64,000 nt of DNA. It comes from Pseudoalteromonas luteoviolacea DSM 6061. GTDB lineage: Bacteria > Pseudomonadota > Gammaproteobacteria > Enterobacterales > Alteromonadaceae. Below are positions 20,857 through 34,493 of the stretch, piece after piece (position 1 is the first letter of the stretch; each line of letters opens with the position of its first letter). Where the stretch lies: assembly GCF_001625655.1 (NCBI RefSeq), contig NZ_AUYB01000081.1, positions 49,936 to 113,935 of the forward strand, written 5' to 3'. Under the pieces are notes generated by a model that did no database searches, was not told the origin of the DNA, and worked only from the letters and a program-made list of their open reading frames with translations. The translations under genes and the position numbers were made by a program.

Positions 20857-21504
20857 TTAGACTTTATTTCCTTGTAAAACTCTATACTGCCCGTTATTTA
20901 ACCCAGATAGGGTGTACTTGCCTATGCTGTGGCGAATTAACCTGAGAGTAGGGTAGCCAATATGTGCAGTCATCCTTCTAACTTGTCTGTTTCTGCCCTC
21001 TGAAATGGTAATGCTCAACCAAGTTGTTGGGATGCTTTTGCGCTCTCGAATTGGTGGGTTTCTAGGCCATACATCAGGCTCCGCCATGACCTCGACCTTT
21101 GCAGGTTTGGTCATACCGTCTTTTAAATTAACGCCGGATCTGAGTTCATTAAGCTGTTCTTCGGTGGGTACTCCCTCAACCTGCACCCAGTAGGTCTTAT
21201 TGGTGTTTTTCTTTGGTTCGGTGAGCTTGTGCTGTAATTTACCACAATTAGTCAGTAGCAAAAGACCTTCGCTGTCTCTGTCTAATCGCCCTGCGGCATA
21301 AACGGATTTAATATCAATAAAATCTGCGAGGGTTTTCCTATGCTGATCATCAGTAAACTGACACAACACGTCAAAAGGTTTGTTGAATAGAACAATCTTG
21401 ACGTCTTCGGGCTTAACAGGGGGTTTTTGCCTTGTTTGATTTCTTTGTCTTTTATTGAAAGGCTTTTTACTTGAAGATGAGCGGTTACGATTATTGTGTG
21501 ACAT
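20857..21504 (-). CDS. rluE: 23S rRNA pseudouridine synthase RluE
   Basis: RsuA-family pseudouridine synthase; RluE makes pseudouridine 2457 in 23S rRNA. The 215 residues have a basic N-terminal tail (~1-30), the catalytic motif [16 protein letters not shown] with its aspartate, and the C-terminal [10 protein letters not shown] block. The absence of an N-terminal S4 domain and the length fit RluE rather than RluB, RluF or RsuA. Confidence 0.9.
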   Translation of the reverse strand: MSHNNRNRSSSSKKPFNKRQRNQTRQKPPVKPEDVKIVLFNKPFDVLCQFTDDQHRKTLADFIDIKSVYAAGRLDRDSEGLLLLTNCGKLQHKLTEPKKNTNKTYWVQVEGVPTEEQLNELRSGVNLKDGMTKPAKVEVMAEPDVWPRNPPIRERKSIPTTWLSITISEGRNRQVRRMTAHIGYPTLRLIRHSIGKYTLSGLNNGQYRVLQGNKV

Positions 21505-21575
21505 CTTGATACTGGACTGAAACGTTAGGAGCCAGATTTTAGCAAATTTTTATACGCTGAGACACCTAAAATAAA

Positions 21576-21598
21576 AAAGGCAGCATAGTGCTGCCTTT
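21576..21598 (-). terminator. Terminator after icd
   Basis: Perfect 10 bp stem AAAGGCAGCA / TGCTGCCTTT with a 3 nt loop; on the minus strand it is followed by a T-rich run. It ends the isocitrate dehydrogenase transcript. Confidence 0.85.
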
Positions 21599-21617
21599 AT
21601 AGCTATATCGCTGTTAA

Positions 21618-23867
<2,250 letters not shown>

Positions 23868-24050
23868 TTAAGACCGTTCAACATAAGCAAAATCTTGCTA
23901 ACTTTTGTTACCCAACGTTATATGGACGCACGGGCACAAAAAAAATTAGCTTGTAAGATCAAATCTAAATTCGTAGTAATTAGCAAGTTTGTTAGTTATT
24001 TTTACTTATTAAAGCAATAAACATAACTAACAGACCTGGACATCGGCAGG

Positions 24051-24065
24051 GATTGTACCAATCTA
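24051..24065. repeat. 15-base intergenic repeat, copy 1
   Basis: gattgtaccaatcta; its core GATTG-TAC-CAATC is an inverted repeat with a 3-base centre. An identical copy lies before the siderophore receptor gene. It could be a protein-binding site or the remnant of a small mobile repeat. Confidence 0.5.
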
Positions 24066-24151
24066 AATGCAATGCTGCTAATGCAATTTACTTAAGATAT
24101 AGATAAATATGTTACATAGGGGCTTTTTGTGAGAGAAATAAAAAAGAGATG

Positions 24152-24177
24152 AAGCGAGGTACTCTCGTAACTCGCTT
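24152..24177 (-). terminator. Probable terminator after cspD
   Basis: 7 bp stem AAGCGAG / CTCGCTT around a 12 nt loop; on the minus strand it is followed by CATCTC and six T residues. It is placed just after the cspD stop. Confidence 0.55.
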
Positions 24178-24195
24178 TAGAGCCTTGAGAATATT

Positions 24196-24414
24196 CTACG
24201 CCATCTCACCAACTTTCGGTGCGATGTTAGTAGCATGTAAGCCCTTAGGCCCTTCCTGTAGCTCGAATGTTACATCTTGACCAGCTTTAAGCGTCTTGTA
24301 TCCATCCATTACAATCGTCGAGTAATGTGCAAAGATATCTTCGTCACTGCCGTCTTCTACGATGAAACCAAACCCTTTGGCGTTGTTAAACCATTTGACT
24401 TTTCCGCAAGCCAT
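24196..24414 (-). CDS. cspD: Cold-shock-domain protein CspD
   Basis: Small single-stranded nucleic-acid-binding protein of 72 residues: one cold-shock domain with RNP1 (KGFGFI) and the RNP2 region (DIFAHYS, where classical Csps have VFVHFS). The HYS variant, the length and the divergent position beside clpS-clpA identify CspD, known in E. coli as a stationary-phase inhibitor of replication, rather than a CspA-type chaperone. Confidence 0.93.
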   Translation of the reverse strand: MACGKVKWFNNAKGFGFIVEDGSDEDIFAHYSTIVMDGYKTLKAGQDVTFELQEGPKGLHATNIAPKVGEMA

Positions 24415-24615
24415 ACTTCTACATCCTTCTATAAGTTGACTAATTAAGTTAATCTAACCTTTGAAATTTGCTAAGCTGTCCATAACATGAACAACTAGGA
24501 CTAGAATGTAGTTTAAATAACCATACAGTCAAGTTTTTTAGTGCAGTTTTTTAACATTTTATTTATTTTTTAATTCAAGTTTGCTTGAGTATATAAGACA
24601 AGACTATATTTAATT

Positions 24616-24933
24616 ATGAGTGGGATAAAAGATTCAGGTGTGTTGGAAGAGGTCAGAGACCAAGAGAAGCAAAAACTTCAGCCACCTAAGAAATACAAAG
24701 TCATTTTAAATAATGATGATTATACACCGATGGATTTCGTCATTGAGGTACTGATGACATTTTTCAACATGGATAGCGAAAGAGCAACTGAAGTGATGCT
24801 AAAAGTGCATCACGAGGGAAAAGCGGTATGTGGAATGTATCCTGCAGACATAGCTCATACAAAAGCTGAGCAGGTGAACAGATACGCTCGCGACCATGAG
24901 CATCCGCTCTTGTGTAGCTGTGAGCACGAATGA
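24616..24933 (+). CDS. clpS: ATP-dependent Clp protease adaptor ClpS
   Basis: N-degron receptor of 105 residues that binds proteins with N-terminal Leu, Phe, Tyr or Trp and delivers them to ClpAP. The core has [20 protein letters not shown], with the DD-YTPM hydrophobic-pocket residues, and [12 protein letters not shown]. The N-terminal ~28 residues form the flexible extension that engages ClpA. It is divergent from cspD and lies 28 bp before clpA. Confidence 0.96.
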   Translation: MSGIKDSGVLEEVRDQEKQKLQPPKKYKVILNNDDYTPMDFVIEVLMTFFNMDSERATEVMLKVHHEGKAVCGMYPADIAHTKAEQVNRYARDHEHPLLCSCEHE

Positions 24934-24961
24934 CCTTATTTATTCTCGTTGGGGGTTGCCA

Positions 24962-27226
24962 ATGCTAAATAAAGACTTAGAAATAACACTTAACACCGCG
25001 TTTCGTGAAGCTCGTACACGTCGTCACGAGTTTATGACAGTGGAACATTTATTACTTGCGCTGATAGATAACCCTTCCGCAAGTGAAGCCTTAAATGCAT
25101 GTAGCGTGGATACAGAAGGGTTAAAACGTGATCTTTCCGAATTTATAGATGAAACAACGCCAATTATACCTGAGTTGGAAGAGGACAGAGAGACTCAACC
25201 AACCTTAGGTTTTCAACGTGTTTTACAGCGCGCGGTGTTTCATGTTCAGTCCTCTGGAAGAAACGAAGTCACTGGTGTAAATGTGCTCGTTGCGATCTTC
25301 TCAGAACAGGAAAGCCAAGCTGTATACCTACTTAAAAAAGCAGACGTAAGTCGCCTAGATATCGTTAACTTCATTAGCCACGGTATATCAAAGTCAGACG
25401 ATGAACCTGAACCGGAAGAGCACGAAGATCTGAATGACGAGGGCAGCGAAGTTCAAAGTGAAGAAAAAACTAAGCTTGAAAACTTTACTGCCAACTTAAA
25501 TGTGATGGCAAAAGCTGGCCAAATTGATCCACTTGTTGGCCGTGATCAAGAAGTAGAACGCACAATTCAAGTACTTTGCCGTCGCAAGAAAAATAACCCG
25601 CTTTTGGTCGGTGAAGCGGGCGTAGGTAAAACGGCTATTGCAGAAGGCTTGGCGTATCGTATTGTTAACGATCAAGTGCCAGAAGTTATTGAAGATGCTG
25701 TTGTGTATTCGTTAGATATGGGGGCATTGCTAGCCGGTACAAAATATCGCGGTGATTTTGAAAAGCGTTTTAAAGCGCTGTTAAAAGAGCTGCAAGCAAA
25801 GCCAAACGCCATTTTATTTATTGACGAAATTCATACAATCATTGGTGCTGGCGCCGCTTCAGGTGGCGTTATGGATGCATCAAACTTAATTAAACCACTA
25901 CTATCAAGTGGTAAGCTTCGCTGTTTAGGCTCTACTACATATTCAGAGTTTAAAAACATCTTTGAAAAAGACAGAGCACTTGTTCGTAGATTTCAAAAAA
26001 TTGACGTTGTTGAGCCAAGTGTTGCTGACACAGCTAAGATCCTATATGGCCTCAAAGAACGTTATGAAGAACATCATGGAATTCGCTACACACAAAAAGC
26101 ACTTAAAGCAGCGGCTGAGCTAAGTGCTAAGTATATTAATGAACGTCATTTGCCAGACAAAGCAATAGACGTAATTGATGAAGCGGGAGCGAATCAGAGA
26201 CTACTACCAGTGTCTCGACGCAAAAAGACCATTGGTGTATCAGATATTGAGCAGATAGTTTCAAAAATTGCACGGATACCACAGCAAAACGTGTCATCTA
26301 GTGACAAAGAAGTACTCAAAAATCTAGATAGAAACTTGAAGATGCTGGTATTTGGTCAAGATGAGTCAATCGATGCACTTACTTCAGCGATTAGGTTGTC
26401 TCGTTCTGGTTTAGCAAATGAAGAAAAACCAATTGGTTCATTCTTATTTGCTGGACCGACTGGTGTGGGTAAGACAGAAGTTACAAAGCAGCTAGCCAAG
26501 TGCATGGGTATTGAGTTTATCAGGTTTGATATGTCTGAATATTCAGAGAGACATGCGGTGAGCCGTTTAATTGGTGCTCCTCCTGGTTACGTTGGTTTTG
26601 AACAAGGGGGACTGTTAACTGATTCTGTGATTAAACACCCGCATGCAGTTGTGTTGCTTGATGAGATTGAAAAAGCACACCCTGATATCTATAACATCCT
26701 ATTACAGGTTATGGATCATGGTACCCTTACAGACAACAATGGTCGCAAGGCTGACTTTAGAAATGTAATCTTTGTCATGACAACGAATGCTGGCGTACAA
26801 GAAACGGTTAGAAAGTCGATTGGTTTCCAACAGCAGGATCACTCACATGACGCCATGCTGGAAATAAATAAGGTGTTTACACCTGAATTTAGAAACAGAC
26901 TAGACAATATCATTTGGTTCAACCATCTTGAAAAAGACGTCATCCTGCAAGTTGTTGATAAGTTTATCGTTGAGCTACAAGCGCAACTAGATAAGAAGTC
27001 TGTAAACTTAGAATTGACAAACGAAGCAAGAGATTGGCTAGCAGATACAGGTTATGACAAGGCAATGGGTGCAAGACCTATGGCACGTGTCATTCAAGAC
27101 AACCTTAAAAAGCCGCTGGCGAATGAAATACTGTTTGGCAAGTTGGCTGATGGCGGCAATGTAAAAGTGTCTGTTAAAGGCAACGAGCTGTCGTTCACGT
27201 TCGAGCAGGAGCTTGTGCCAGCTTAA
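24962..27226 (+). CDS. clpA: ATP-dependent Clp protease ATPase subunit ClpA
   Basis: AAA+ unfoldase of ClpAP, 754 residues. Domains are a repeated N-domain (~1-145, binding ClpS), an acidic linker (~145-170), AAA-1 with Walker A GEAGVGKT and Walker [10 protein letters not shown], and AAA-2 with Walker A GPTGVGKT and Walker [11 protein letters not shown]. No ClpB-type middle coiled coil is present. The frame stays open upstream into clpS, but the ATG at 24962 has a GGGGG ribosome site and starts the conserved [11 protein letters not shown] sequence. Confidence 0.96.
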   Translation: MLNKDLEITLNTAFREARTRRHEFMTVEHLLLALIDNPSASEALNACSVDTEGLKRDLSEFIDETTPIIPELEEDRETQPTLGFQRVLQRAVFHVQSSGRNEVTGVNVLVAIFSEQESQAVYLLKKADVSRLDIVNFISHGISKSDDEPEPEEHEDLNDEGSEVQSEEKTKLENFTANLNVMAKAGQIDPLVGRDQEVERTIQVLCRRKKNNPLLVGEAGVGKTAIAEGLAYRIVNDQVPEVIEDAVVYSLDMGALLAGTKYRGDFEKRFKALLKELQAKPNAILFIDEIHTIIGAGAASGGVMDASNLIKPLLSSGKLRCLGSTTYSEFKNIFEKDRALVRRFQKIDVVEPSVADTAKILYGLKERYEEHHGIRYTQKALKAAAELSAKYINERHLPDKAIDVIDEAGANQRLLPVSRRKKTIGVSDIEQIVSKIARIPQQNVSSSDKEVLKNLDRNLKMLVFGQDESIDALTSAIRLSRSGLANEEKPIGSFLFAGPTGVGKTEVTKQLAKCMGIEFIRFDMSEYSERHAVSRLIGAPPGYVGFEQGGLLTDSVIKHPHAVVLLDEIEKAHPDIYNILLQVMDHGTLTDNNGRKADFRNVIFVMTTNAGVQETVRKSIGFQQQDHSHDAMLEINKVFTPEFRNRLDNIIWFNHLEKDVILQVVDKFIVELQAQLDKKSVNLELTNEARDWLADTGYDKAMGARPMARVIQDNLKKPLANEILFGKLADGGNVKVSVKGNELSFTFEQELVPA

Positions 27227-27250
27227 TCTTGTCGAAATATAGATAATTTA

Positions 27251-27276
27251 AAGCCCACTATATGTGGGCTTTTTCG
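27251..27276 (+). terminator. Terminator after clpA
   Basis: 8 bp stem AAGCCCAC / GTGGGCTT with a TATAT-type loop, followed by a T run. Confidence 0.88.
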
Positions 27277-27473
27277 TTTTTAAAAGGTGGTTATTTATAG
27301 CTAGAAGTTTTACGGAGGCTCAATTGTGAGCTGTAAGGAAGTCAATGTGCCTTCAGAGTAATGTAACTTTTCAAAAGACTAACCGCTTGCCATGTAAAAC
27401 AAAGCGCAGAAAATAAAGTTGGCAATAGGTCGTTAGTGTAAAGAAGGGGCTTGCTTTGATATAAAAGCCCTAA

Positions 27474-27507
27474 AGCAAAAAACCTAGCCAAAGCTAGGTT
27501 TTTTGCT
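27474..27507 (-). terminator. Bidirectional terminator after infA
   Basis: Perfect 15 bp stem (AGCAAAAAACCTAGC and its complement) with a CAAA loop; A and T tracts lie inside the stem, so it can act on both strands. It is placed at the end of infA. Confidence 0.85.
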
Positions 27508-27554
27508 ACATACGTCTTATAGCATCTTACATGATGCTGGCGAGACGAATAGAA

Positions 27555-27854
<300 letters not shown>

Positions 27855-27862
27855 TTAGTGGC

Positions 27863-28567
27863 TTAAATATTTGTCCAAACGTCTTCTTTAAACTGTTGAG
27901 CAGGTAAAAACTGCTTTTTGTAGCGCATTTTTTTGCATTCGTCTATTTGATAGCCAAGGTAAACATATTGTTTATTCTCAGATTTTGCCAAATCAATTTG
28001 CGCCATGATCATCACTGTACCCAAGCTCATATGCTCATAATCAGGGTCAAAAAATGTGTAAATAGCAGACAGGGCATTTGGCATAGTATCAGTCACCGCA
28101 ATGGCGACCAACTTCTCTTCATGCCACAATTCTATAAATGAAATAGGCATCCATCTGCAAAACAAAAAGCTCTCATACTGTAGTCTGTTTGGCGGATACA
28201 TTGTGCCATCTTGATGGCGCTCAGAGATATATTTCTCGTAAAGTGGATAGTAGTTTGGTTTTTCATCGTAACTTACTTGAATAGAGAAACCGTTTTTAAT
28301 TTTTTTATATTTACGCTTTTGAGATTTGGATGCGGTGTACTGTTGTGCCAGCACCCTGACAGATTGGCAGGCGTTGCACATAGGGCAGTGGGGTCGATAT
28401 ATTTGGTCGCCGCTGCGTCTGAAGCCTAAAGATAAAAGTGCTTCAAAGCGTTCTGCAGAGTAACATTCATGGTCGAGTATTACGAGCAGTTGCTCTTTAC
28501 GGTCTGGTAAATAACTGCAATCAAATTGTTGACTGAGTCCAATTTTTGATGGGAAATGTTCAGTCAT
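27863..28567 (-). CDS. bpt: Aspartate/glutamate leucyltransferase Bpt
   Basis: Transfers leucine from Leu-tRNA to proteins with N-terminal Asp or Glu, making them ClpS substrates. It is an Ate1-like protein of 234 residues. The cysteine cluster YRPHCPMCNACQSVR and the FFDPDYEHMSLGT and YLGYQIDECKKM blocks of the acyltransferase fold are visible. It overlaps aat by 8 bp, so both N-degron transferases are made from one message. Confidence 0.95.
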   Translation of the reverse strand: MTEHFPSKIGLSQQFDCSYLPDRKEQLLVILDHECYSAERFEALLSLGFRRSGDQIYRPHCPMCNACQSVRVLAQQYTASKSQKRKYKKIKNGFSIQVSYDEKPNYYPLYEKYISERHQDGTMYPPNRLQYESFLFCRWMPISFIELWHEEKLVAIAVTDTMPNALSAIYTFFDPDYEHMSLGTVMIMAQIDLAKSENKQYVYLGYQIDECKKMRYKKQFLPAQQFKEDVWTNI

Positions 28568-29276
28568 ATATCGCCCTCAGTTCTTGTGGCTGCCACATGT
28601 CATGTTCTGACGAATAGTTGCTTGCTTCTTTAAGTCTAGTCAAAAATTCAGTTCTAGGAATGACTTTTGCGCCCATAGAGCTAAGGTAAGGGTTGTCTAA
28701 CTGGCAGTCAATAAAGTGTGCATTATGTTTTTTGAGCCAATTAACTAGCGCCCACATTGCCAGCTTTGAAGCATTAGGTTCAGTATGAAACATGGACTCG
28801 CCACAAAATACACCTGATACCATTATGCCATACAACCCGCCAACCAATTGGTTGTCAGACCATATTTCTAAGCTATGAGCAAAGCCTTCTCGATGACCTT
28901 GGCAATATGCTTTAACCATGTTTTTATTGATCCAAGTCCCTTCATTATTAAGTCGTTGCTCTCGACACTTTGTGATGACTTGTTCAAATGCTTTGTTGAT
29001 TGTAACTGTTGGATTGAGTTTGTTTTTGGCTTTTTTAAGTGTTCGTCCAACATGAAAATCATTAAGTTCGAGAATTCCCCGTTCGCTAGGCGCCCACCAC
29101 ATTATTGGTTCTCGCTCATTAAACCATGGAAATATACCAAGCTGATATGCTTTGCGTAGTCTTTGTGTGCTTAAGCAACCTCCAATAGCTAAAAGTCCAT
29201 CCGGGTCTTTTAACGCGAAATGGCATGGAGGAAAAAGAAAATCAGACGGTGATAGGTGAAACAGCTGTTGCGTCAT
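28560..29276 (-). CDS. aat: Leucyl/phenylalanyl-tRNA-protein transferase Aat
   Basis: Adds Leu or Phe to proteins with N-terminal Lys or Arg, the primary bacterial N-degron step. Core motifs are FPPCHFALKDPDGLLAIGG, LGIFPWFNEREPIMWWAPSERG and GGLYGIMVSGVFCGESMF. The frame is open to 29351, but relatives start at the ATG at 29276 (MTQQLFHLS), giving 238 residues. Together with bpt, clpS and clpA close by, the pathway is complete apart from clpP. Confidence 0.94.
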   Translation of the reverse strand: MTQQLFHLSPSDFLFPPCHFALKDPDGLLAIGGCLSTQRLRKAYQLGIFPWFNEREPIMWWAPSERGILELNDFHVGRTLKKAKNKLNPTVTINKAFEQVITKCREQRLNNEGTWINKNMVKAYCQGHREGFAHSLEIWSDNQLVGGLYGIMVSGVFCGESMFHTEPNASKLAMWALVNWLKKHNAHFIDCQLDNPYLSSMGAKVIPRTEFLTRLKEASNYSSEHDMWQPQELRAIYD

Positions 29277-29340
29277 ATCTGAATTTTGAGTAATGCAGTT
29301 TAGAGCTAAACGTAGTTTAAGTTTAGCAAAATAAGAATGG

Positions 29341-29364
29341 AAGCACGCCAAAAAAGGCGTGCTT
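29341..29364 (-). terminator. Hairpin terminator after trxB
   Basis: 9 bp perfect stem AAGCACGCC / GGCGTGCTT with a six-base loop, directly after the trxB stop on the minus strand. The T run is short, so strength is uncertain. Confidence 0.55.
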
Positions 29365-29371
29365 AAGCGTA

Positions 29372-30340
<969 letters not shown>

Positions 30341-30578
30341 TTAGTATTAGCATTACAATGATGCCGATTCTAAGTAAATCAACCCAGAAGTAAAATAAAA
30401 ATCAAATAAAGCAAACAGAGAAATTTAGAACTTGTCAAAAATACTGTACTTGATGGAAAAGTAGGCCAACGAAGCGTAAATTATCGGATCTTCATGACCT
30501 TTCTATTTTTTTTTGATATGTTTTAAGGAATTTTTTTTGCTGCCGAATAGTTCGGTGGCCCATGAATCAAAGGTATAT

Positions 30579-31904
30579 ATGGCATTTTGGCAGGACAACG
30601 CTGGCTTTTCATTAGAGGCAAATAAGTGCTCAGTGCTAACAGATGCAAAGCACTATCATAGCGAACTACTATCATTAATTGGTAAAGCTAAAAAGCGAAT
30701 CTATATTGCCGCTTTGTATTTGCAAGATGATAGCGCCGGTCAGGGCGTTTTGACTGCGTTACATAATGCATCGTTGCAAAACCCAGATTTAGAAATAAAA
30801 GTTTTGGTTGATTTCCATAGGGCTCAACGTGGCCTTATAGGTGAAGCAAAATCGGAAGGGAATGCGCGTTTATATTGCGATTACCTCGAAAAGTTTGGCT
30901 CTAATGTTGAAGTTTTCGGCGTACCAGTCAAAGCAAAAGAGCTTTTTGGTGTTCTTCACCTAAAAGGCTTTGTAATTGATGATACAGTTTTATACAGCGG
31001 CGCAAGCATTAACGATGTCTATTTACATCAGGCGGATAAGTATCGATTAGACCGGTATTTTTTAATTGAAAATACGAAGCTTGCGAATAGCTTTGTCAGT
31101 TTCATTGACAAGTATTTAGTTAGTTCAGAGGGTGTGCCAAGATTAGACACAAGGCCATTACCATCTTTTATCGATATCAAATTGGCCCAAAAAAAGTTAA
31201 TGCGCTCACTTAAGCGTGCAAATTATGATATGTCTGAAGGTGATGAATTTTCAGGTTTGAACGTAAGGGCATTCTTAGGGTTTGGTCGCAGGACGAATAA
31301 ACTCAACCGTTTAATCAAAGCGTTATTTGATACAACAGAAAAAGAGCTTATTCTATATACTCCATATTTTAACTTTCCTGCGCCGCTATTACGATCTTTG
31401 AGGCGTTTACTGAAACAGGGTAAGTCCATTACGATTGTTGTCGGTGATAAGACAGCCAATGACTTTTATATATCGCCGGATAAGCCGTTTAGTAGAATTG
31501 GTGCATTGCCTTATCTTTATGAAAGTATTTTGCTTAAATTTCTTAAATCGCAAAGAAAGTACATTACGCAAGGTAACTTGAACGTCTATCTTTGGAAAGA
31601 TGGAGACAATTCATTTCATTTAAAAGGTATCAATAAAGACAATCAAGTTCACTTAATGACTGGCCATAACTTGAACCCTCGTGCTTGGGGACTAGACATT
31701 GAGAATGGCGTCTTAATAGAAGATAGGGAGCAAGAGTTAAAGTCTTACATTGATGCTGAAAAAGAATCTATTCTAGCGCATTGTAGAAAGCTATCTGGGC
31801 CAGAGGATATCGAGACCCTACAAGATTATCCGGCGCCAGTGCAGAAAATACTAGGCCAAGCTAAAAGAGTAAAAGTAGATTTCATCATCAAAAAATTCAT
31901 TTAG
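30579..31904 (+). CDS. pssA: CDP-diacylglycerol-serine O-phosphatidyltransferase PssA
   Basis: Makes phosphatidylserine, the precursor of phosphatidylethanolamine. It belongs to the phospholipase-D superfamily: two HxKx4D motifs are visible, HLKGFVID (first half) and HLKGINKD (second half), with the GHNLNPRAWGLD segment after it. This is the peripheral, E. coli-type enzyme. The frame opens at a TTG at 30513, but the ATG at 30579 has AAAGG at good spacing and begins MAFWQDNAG; a TTG at 30537 preceded by AAGGAA is another option. From 30579 the length is 441 residues. Confidence 0.92.
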   Translation: MAFWQDNAGFSLEANKCSVLTDAKHYHSELLSLIGKAKKRIYIAALYLQDDSAGQGVLTALHNASLQNPDLEIKVLVDFHRAQRGLIGEAKSEGNARLYCDYLEKFGSNVEVFGVPVKAKELFGVLHLKGFVIDDTVLYSGASINDVYLHQADKYRLDRYFLIENTKLANSFVSFIDKYLVSSEGVPRLDTRPLPSFIDIKLAQKKLMRSLKRANYDMSEGDEFSGLNVRAFLGFGRRTNKLNRLIKALFDTTEKELILYTPYFNFPAPLLRSLRRLLKQGKSITIVVGDKTANDFYISPDKPFSRIGALPYLYESILLKFLKSQRKYITQGNLNVYLWKDGDNSFHLKGINKDNQVHLMTGHNLNPRAWGLDIENGVLIEDREQELKSYIDAEKESILAHCRKLSGPEDIETLQDYPAPVQKILGQAKRVKVDFIIKKFI

Positions 31905-31919
31905 AAATTAATGTATAAG

Positions 31920-31950
31920 GCTTTGTGTTGGCTTTACGTCAATACAAAGC
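31920..31950 (+). terminator. Possible terminator after pssA
   Basis: 11 bp stem GCTTTGTGTTG / CAATACAAAGC (one G-T pair) with a 9 nt loop, followed by TCTTTGTGTT. It sits 16 bp after the stop. Confidence 0.5.
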
Positions 31951-32078
31951 TCTTTGTGTTATCTGATAATGGCTTTTAAAATCTACTGACGATTTTTTTA
32001 ACGGTGATTTTCTACGCTTGTCCAAAAAACCAATCATAGCTTCTTCAGCATGATATGTTTATCTGGCTATATAGCGCC

Positions 32079-33053
32079 TTATTGTAATCTTCGAATCTGA
32101 CCCGGACTGACACCAACCACTTTTTTAAAAGCTTTACTAAATGACGCTTCTGAGCGGTAACCCACTTGTTCGGCGATACTAACCATAGATTGCTTATTTT
32201 CCTTTAGTAAATCTTGAGCAATATGCATGCGCCACTGGGTGAGATAAGACATAGGTGTCATGCCAATAACGTCATGGAATAAACTAGAAAAAGCAGAGCG
32301 AGACATTCCGGCGTTTCGTGCTAAGCGATCTACAGTCCAAGACTGAGCTGGTTCTTTATGGATTAAGCTCAAGACACAGCTTAAGCGTGTATCAGCCAGA
32401 GCGCTAAAGTAATTTTTATCAACATGTTGTTTATTGATATGCCAGCGTAAAATTTGAATAACGAATGCCTCTGTTAATCTGTCTACAATGACAGCTCCGC
32501 CCGGTAAAGTTGAGCGAATTTCTTGGGCGAGAATGTGTGCAAGGCTATTAAGCCATATACATGAGTCTTCTTTTGCTTGCCGTATATGCAAAAAATTGGG
32601 CATATCTCTTAGTAAAGGTAAATTCGAGTGCGACTGATATTTAAAATAGCCACATAGTAGGGTGGTTTTATTCGAGCCGTCAGAAAACGGGTTCGTGTTC
32701 TTGTGAATTTTTTTTAGTAATTCATCACCTGACATTGTGGAACTGTTTGGTTCATCACTGATTTGATGGGCTGAACCAGTCGGAAAAGCAATAATATCAC
32801 CTTTGGATAAACGCGTTTCATATCGGCCATCTGTTGTACGTAGCCAAGCGTTACCACTCACTACATGGTGAAATGTCCCATAGTCGGTTTGCTGCTCCCG
32901 TATTCCCCATGGTGCTGAAAACTCAGTACAAAAATAGCTACTGGCTTGGAGTCGAATTGCATTTAATATATCGGACAATACATCTTGGCCCTTATAGCAA
33001 CTAACTTGCCCTGGTAGGGAATATTCTAAACTACGCGATGTTTGCTTTTGCAT
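32079..33053 (-). CDS. AraC-family transcriptional regulator with N-terminal cupin
   Basis: A 324-residue regulator. Residues ~1-200 form a cupin-type sensor (Cupin_6-like; HHVVSGNAWLRT and GDIIAFPTGSAHQ are visible). Residues ~225-322 hold two helix-turn-helix motifs of AraC type, ending in the signature VGYRSEASFSKAFKKVVGVSPGQ. Effector and targets are unknown. It diverges from the DUF4331 gene over a 378 bp gap, a common arrangement for a regulator and its target, which is inference. Confidence 0.88.
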   Translation of the reverse strand: MQKQTSRSLEYSLPGQVSCYKGQDVLSDILNAIRLQASSYFCTEFSAPWGIREQQTDYGTFHHVVSGNAWLRTTDGRYETRLSKGDIIAFPTGSAHQISDEPNSSTMSGDELLKKIHKNTNPFSDGSNKTTLLCGYFKYQSHSNLPLLRDMPNFLHIRQAKEDSCIWLNSLAHILAQEIRSTLPGGAVIVDRLTEAFVIQILRWHINKQHVDKNYFSALADTRLSCVLSLIHKEPAQSWTVDRLARNAGMSRSAFSSLFHDVIGMTPMSYLTQWRMHIAQDLLKENKQSMVSIAEQVGYRSEASFSKAFKKVVGVSPGQIRRLQ

Positions 33054-33431
33054 TTATCTCTCCAAATAGCAAAGGGCATTAAAATCCTACATATGAGGCT
33101 TGTCACTCTCAGTCTTTTTAGCTGAGCGCTGCCATTTGTTCACTTATATCGCTGAACATAACATTCAACACTTCACACCAGTTATACAAATGACTAATTA
33201 ACAACAACTACCGTATTTAGTTTTAACCATCATTGTACGATCTGACAAGATTTCAATCGCTTTAGTCATAGATAAGCTCAGTTTTAAGGCATAGCATAAA
33301 ACTAATTGCAGCGGGTGTAGTTTTAATCTTCATTAAAATACACCGGGCAAATAGAGGAGGTGAAAAGCAAATTCAGCTTATAAAAATAACAACGAACTTT
33401 TTACATCCATGAAGATTTATAGGAGACCATC
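33054..33431. other. Divergent intergenic region with a long hairpin
   Basis: Separates the AraC regulator from the DUF4331 gene. A hairpin at 33314-33344 has a 6 bp and a 7 bp stem around one bulged G and a CTTC loop. It has no following T tract. It may be an operator or part of the DUF4331 leader. No other gene is supported. Confidence 0.5.
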
Positions 33432-34493
33432 ATGAGTAATTCGCGCAAGATCCCACTCAGTAAAGCTACTTTAGCTCTGTTGGCACTGACGTTTGGCCTA
33501 AACTCGGCACCAGTAGTTGCAAGCCATCACTTTGAAAGCAAGCTTGCACAGCAATATCCTCAATTTGATTTAACAGACATGTTTGTTTTTGATTCACAAA
33601 GGCAAGGTTACACCGCCTTTATGATGGACGTTAACCCAACAACTAAGGATCGCGCTGATTTTGGCGAAAATGGGGTTTATAGTTTTCATATAGCGAATGG
33701 CAATTCACTTAGCGCCGGCGGTATCACCATTACTGTAAACCTCCAAGGAGAACAGTTGGTATTTGGTTTAGCTGATGGCGCTAATCAAGCTATCGGGATG
33801 AAAGGAAAAGAATTTGGCAGAGCAGCTATAGGTAAGGCTTCAAAATTTAAGAATGGTATTAAAGTTTGGAGTGGCGCAGCACATGACCCATTTGTAGGAA
33901 ATTCAGAGGGGATCATAGGGTTTTTAACCACTTTGATTGGTGAAGGTAAACTTGAATTATCAAAATTTAGTAAGGGAGTTGATTTATTTAAAGACTTTAG
34001 AAGTAGCATTATTCTCATTGAAGTCCCAAACAAAATGCTACCGAAGAATATTCAAGTCTATGCAACCAGTGCGATGTATAACGTAGACCAATGGGTTCAA
34101 GTTAATAGAGTTGCAAACCCGCTCGTAACACATTTATTTCTAGCAAATAACAAAATGGAAGTCAGTGAGCATGTTCACCATCGACCCGATAGCGATGCAT
34201 CGCGCAGATATGCCATTTCAGGTATGGTTTTAAGGGCGGTAGCGTTAGATGGAAAACGAAAAGATTTGGTGGAATATTCGGACTCTGTAGCGGAACAATT
34301 ATTACCGGATATGATTTCTTATACAGTGGGGAGTCGAGCCGAATATAGTTACTCAAATATCAATGGACGTAAGCCAAGTGACGATGCGATGGATGCTGTT
34401 TTGAGTCTCTTTATGGGACGCAAAGTAACAGATCATGCAAATACTTTTAATCGACACCCCAATAAATTTCCGTATGTAGTACCTGTGAAATAA
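33432..34493 (+). CDS. Exported DUF4331-family protein
   Basis: A 353-residue protein with a signal peptide (basic start, hydrophobic core ~12-25, cleavage near VVA-SHH, residue ~30). The mature start SHHFES, followed by FDLTDMFVFDS, resembles the SSHREAP...DLYAF start of DUF4331, a family of secreted proteins of unknown function. The GAGACC-rich stretch AGGAGA lies 6 nt before the ATG. It carries no membrane segment after the signal, so it is periplasmic or secreted. Divergent AraC regulator upstream. Confidence 0.8.
   Translation: MSNSRKIPLSKATLALLALTFGLNSAPVVASHHFESKLAQQYPQFDLTDMFVFDSQRQGYTAFMMDVNPTTKDRADFGENGVYSFHIANGNSLSAGGITITVNLQGEQLVFGLADGANQAIGMKGKEFGRAAIGKASKFKNGIKVWSGAAHDPFVGNSEGIIGFLTTLIGEGKLELSKFSKGVDLFKDFRSSIILIEVPNKMLPKNIQVYATSAMYNVDQWVQVNRVANPLVTHLFLANNKMEVSEHVHHRPDSDASRRYAISGMVLRAVALDGKRKDLVEYSDSVAEQLLPDMISYTVGSRAEYSYSNINGRKPSDDAMDAVLSLFMGRKVTDHANTFNRHPNKFPYVVPVK

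Larger units (their letters stand above)
27227..27554. other. Intergenic region between convergent clpA and infA
   Basis: No gene or tRNA seen. It contains one terminator for each side (27251-27276 and 27474-27507) with ~200 bp of featureless sequence between them. E. coli has a tRNA-Ser gene at this position; here none is found. Confidence 0.6.

Noticed and set aside
24896..24961. 22-residue N-terminal extension of ClpA
   Set aside because: It overlaps the clpS end and relatives start at MLNKDLE; a good ribosome site precedes 24962.
33409..33435. 8-residue leader peptide ORF whose stop overlaps the DUF4331 start
   Set aside because: No ribosome site before it, and such short frames arise by chance.
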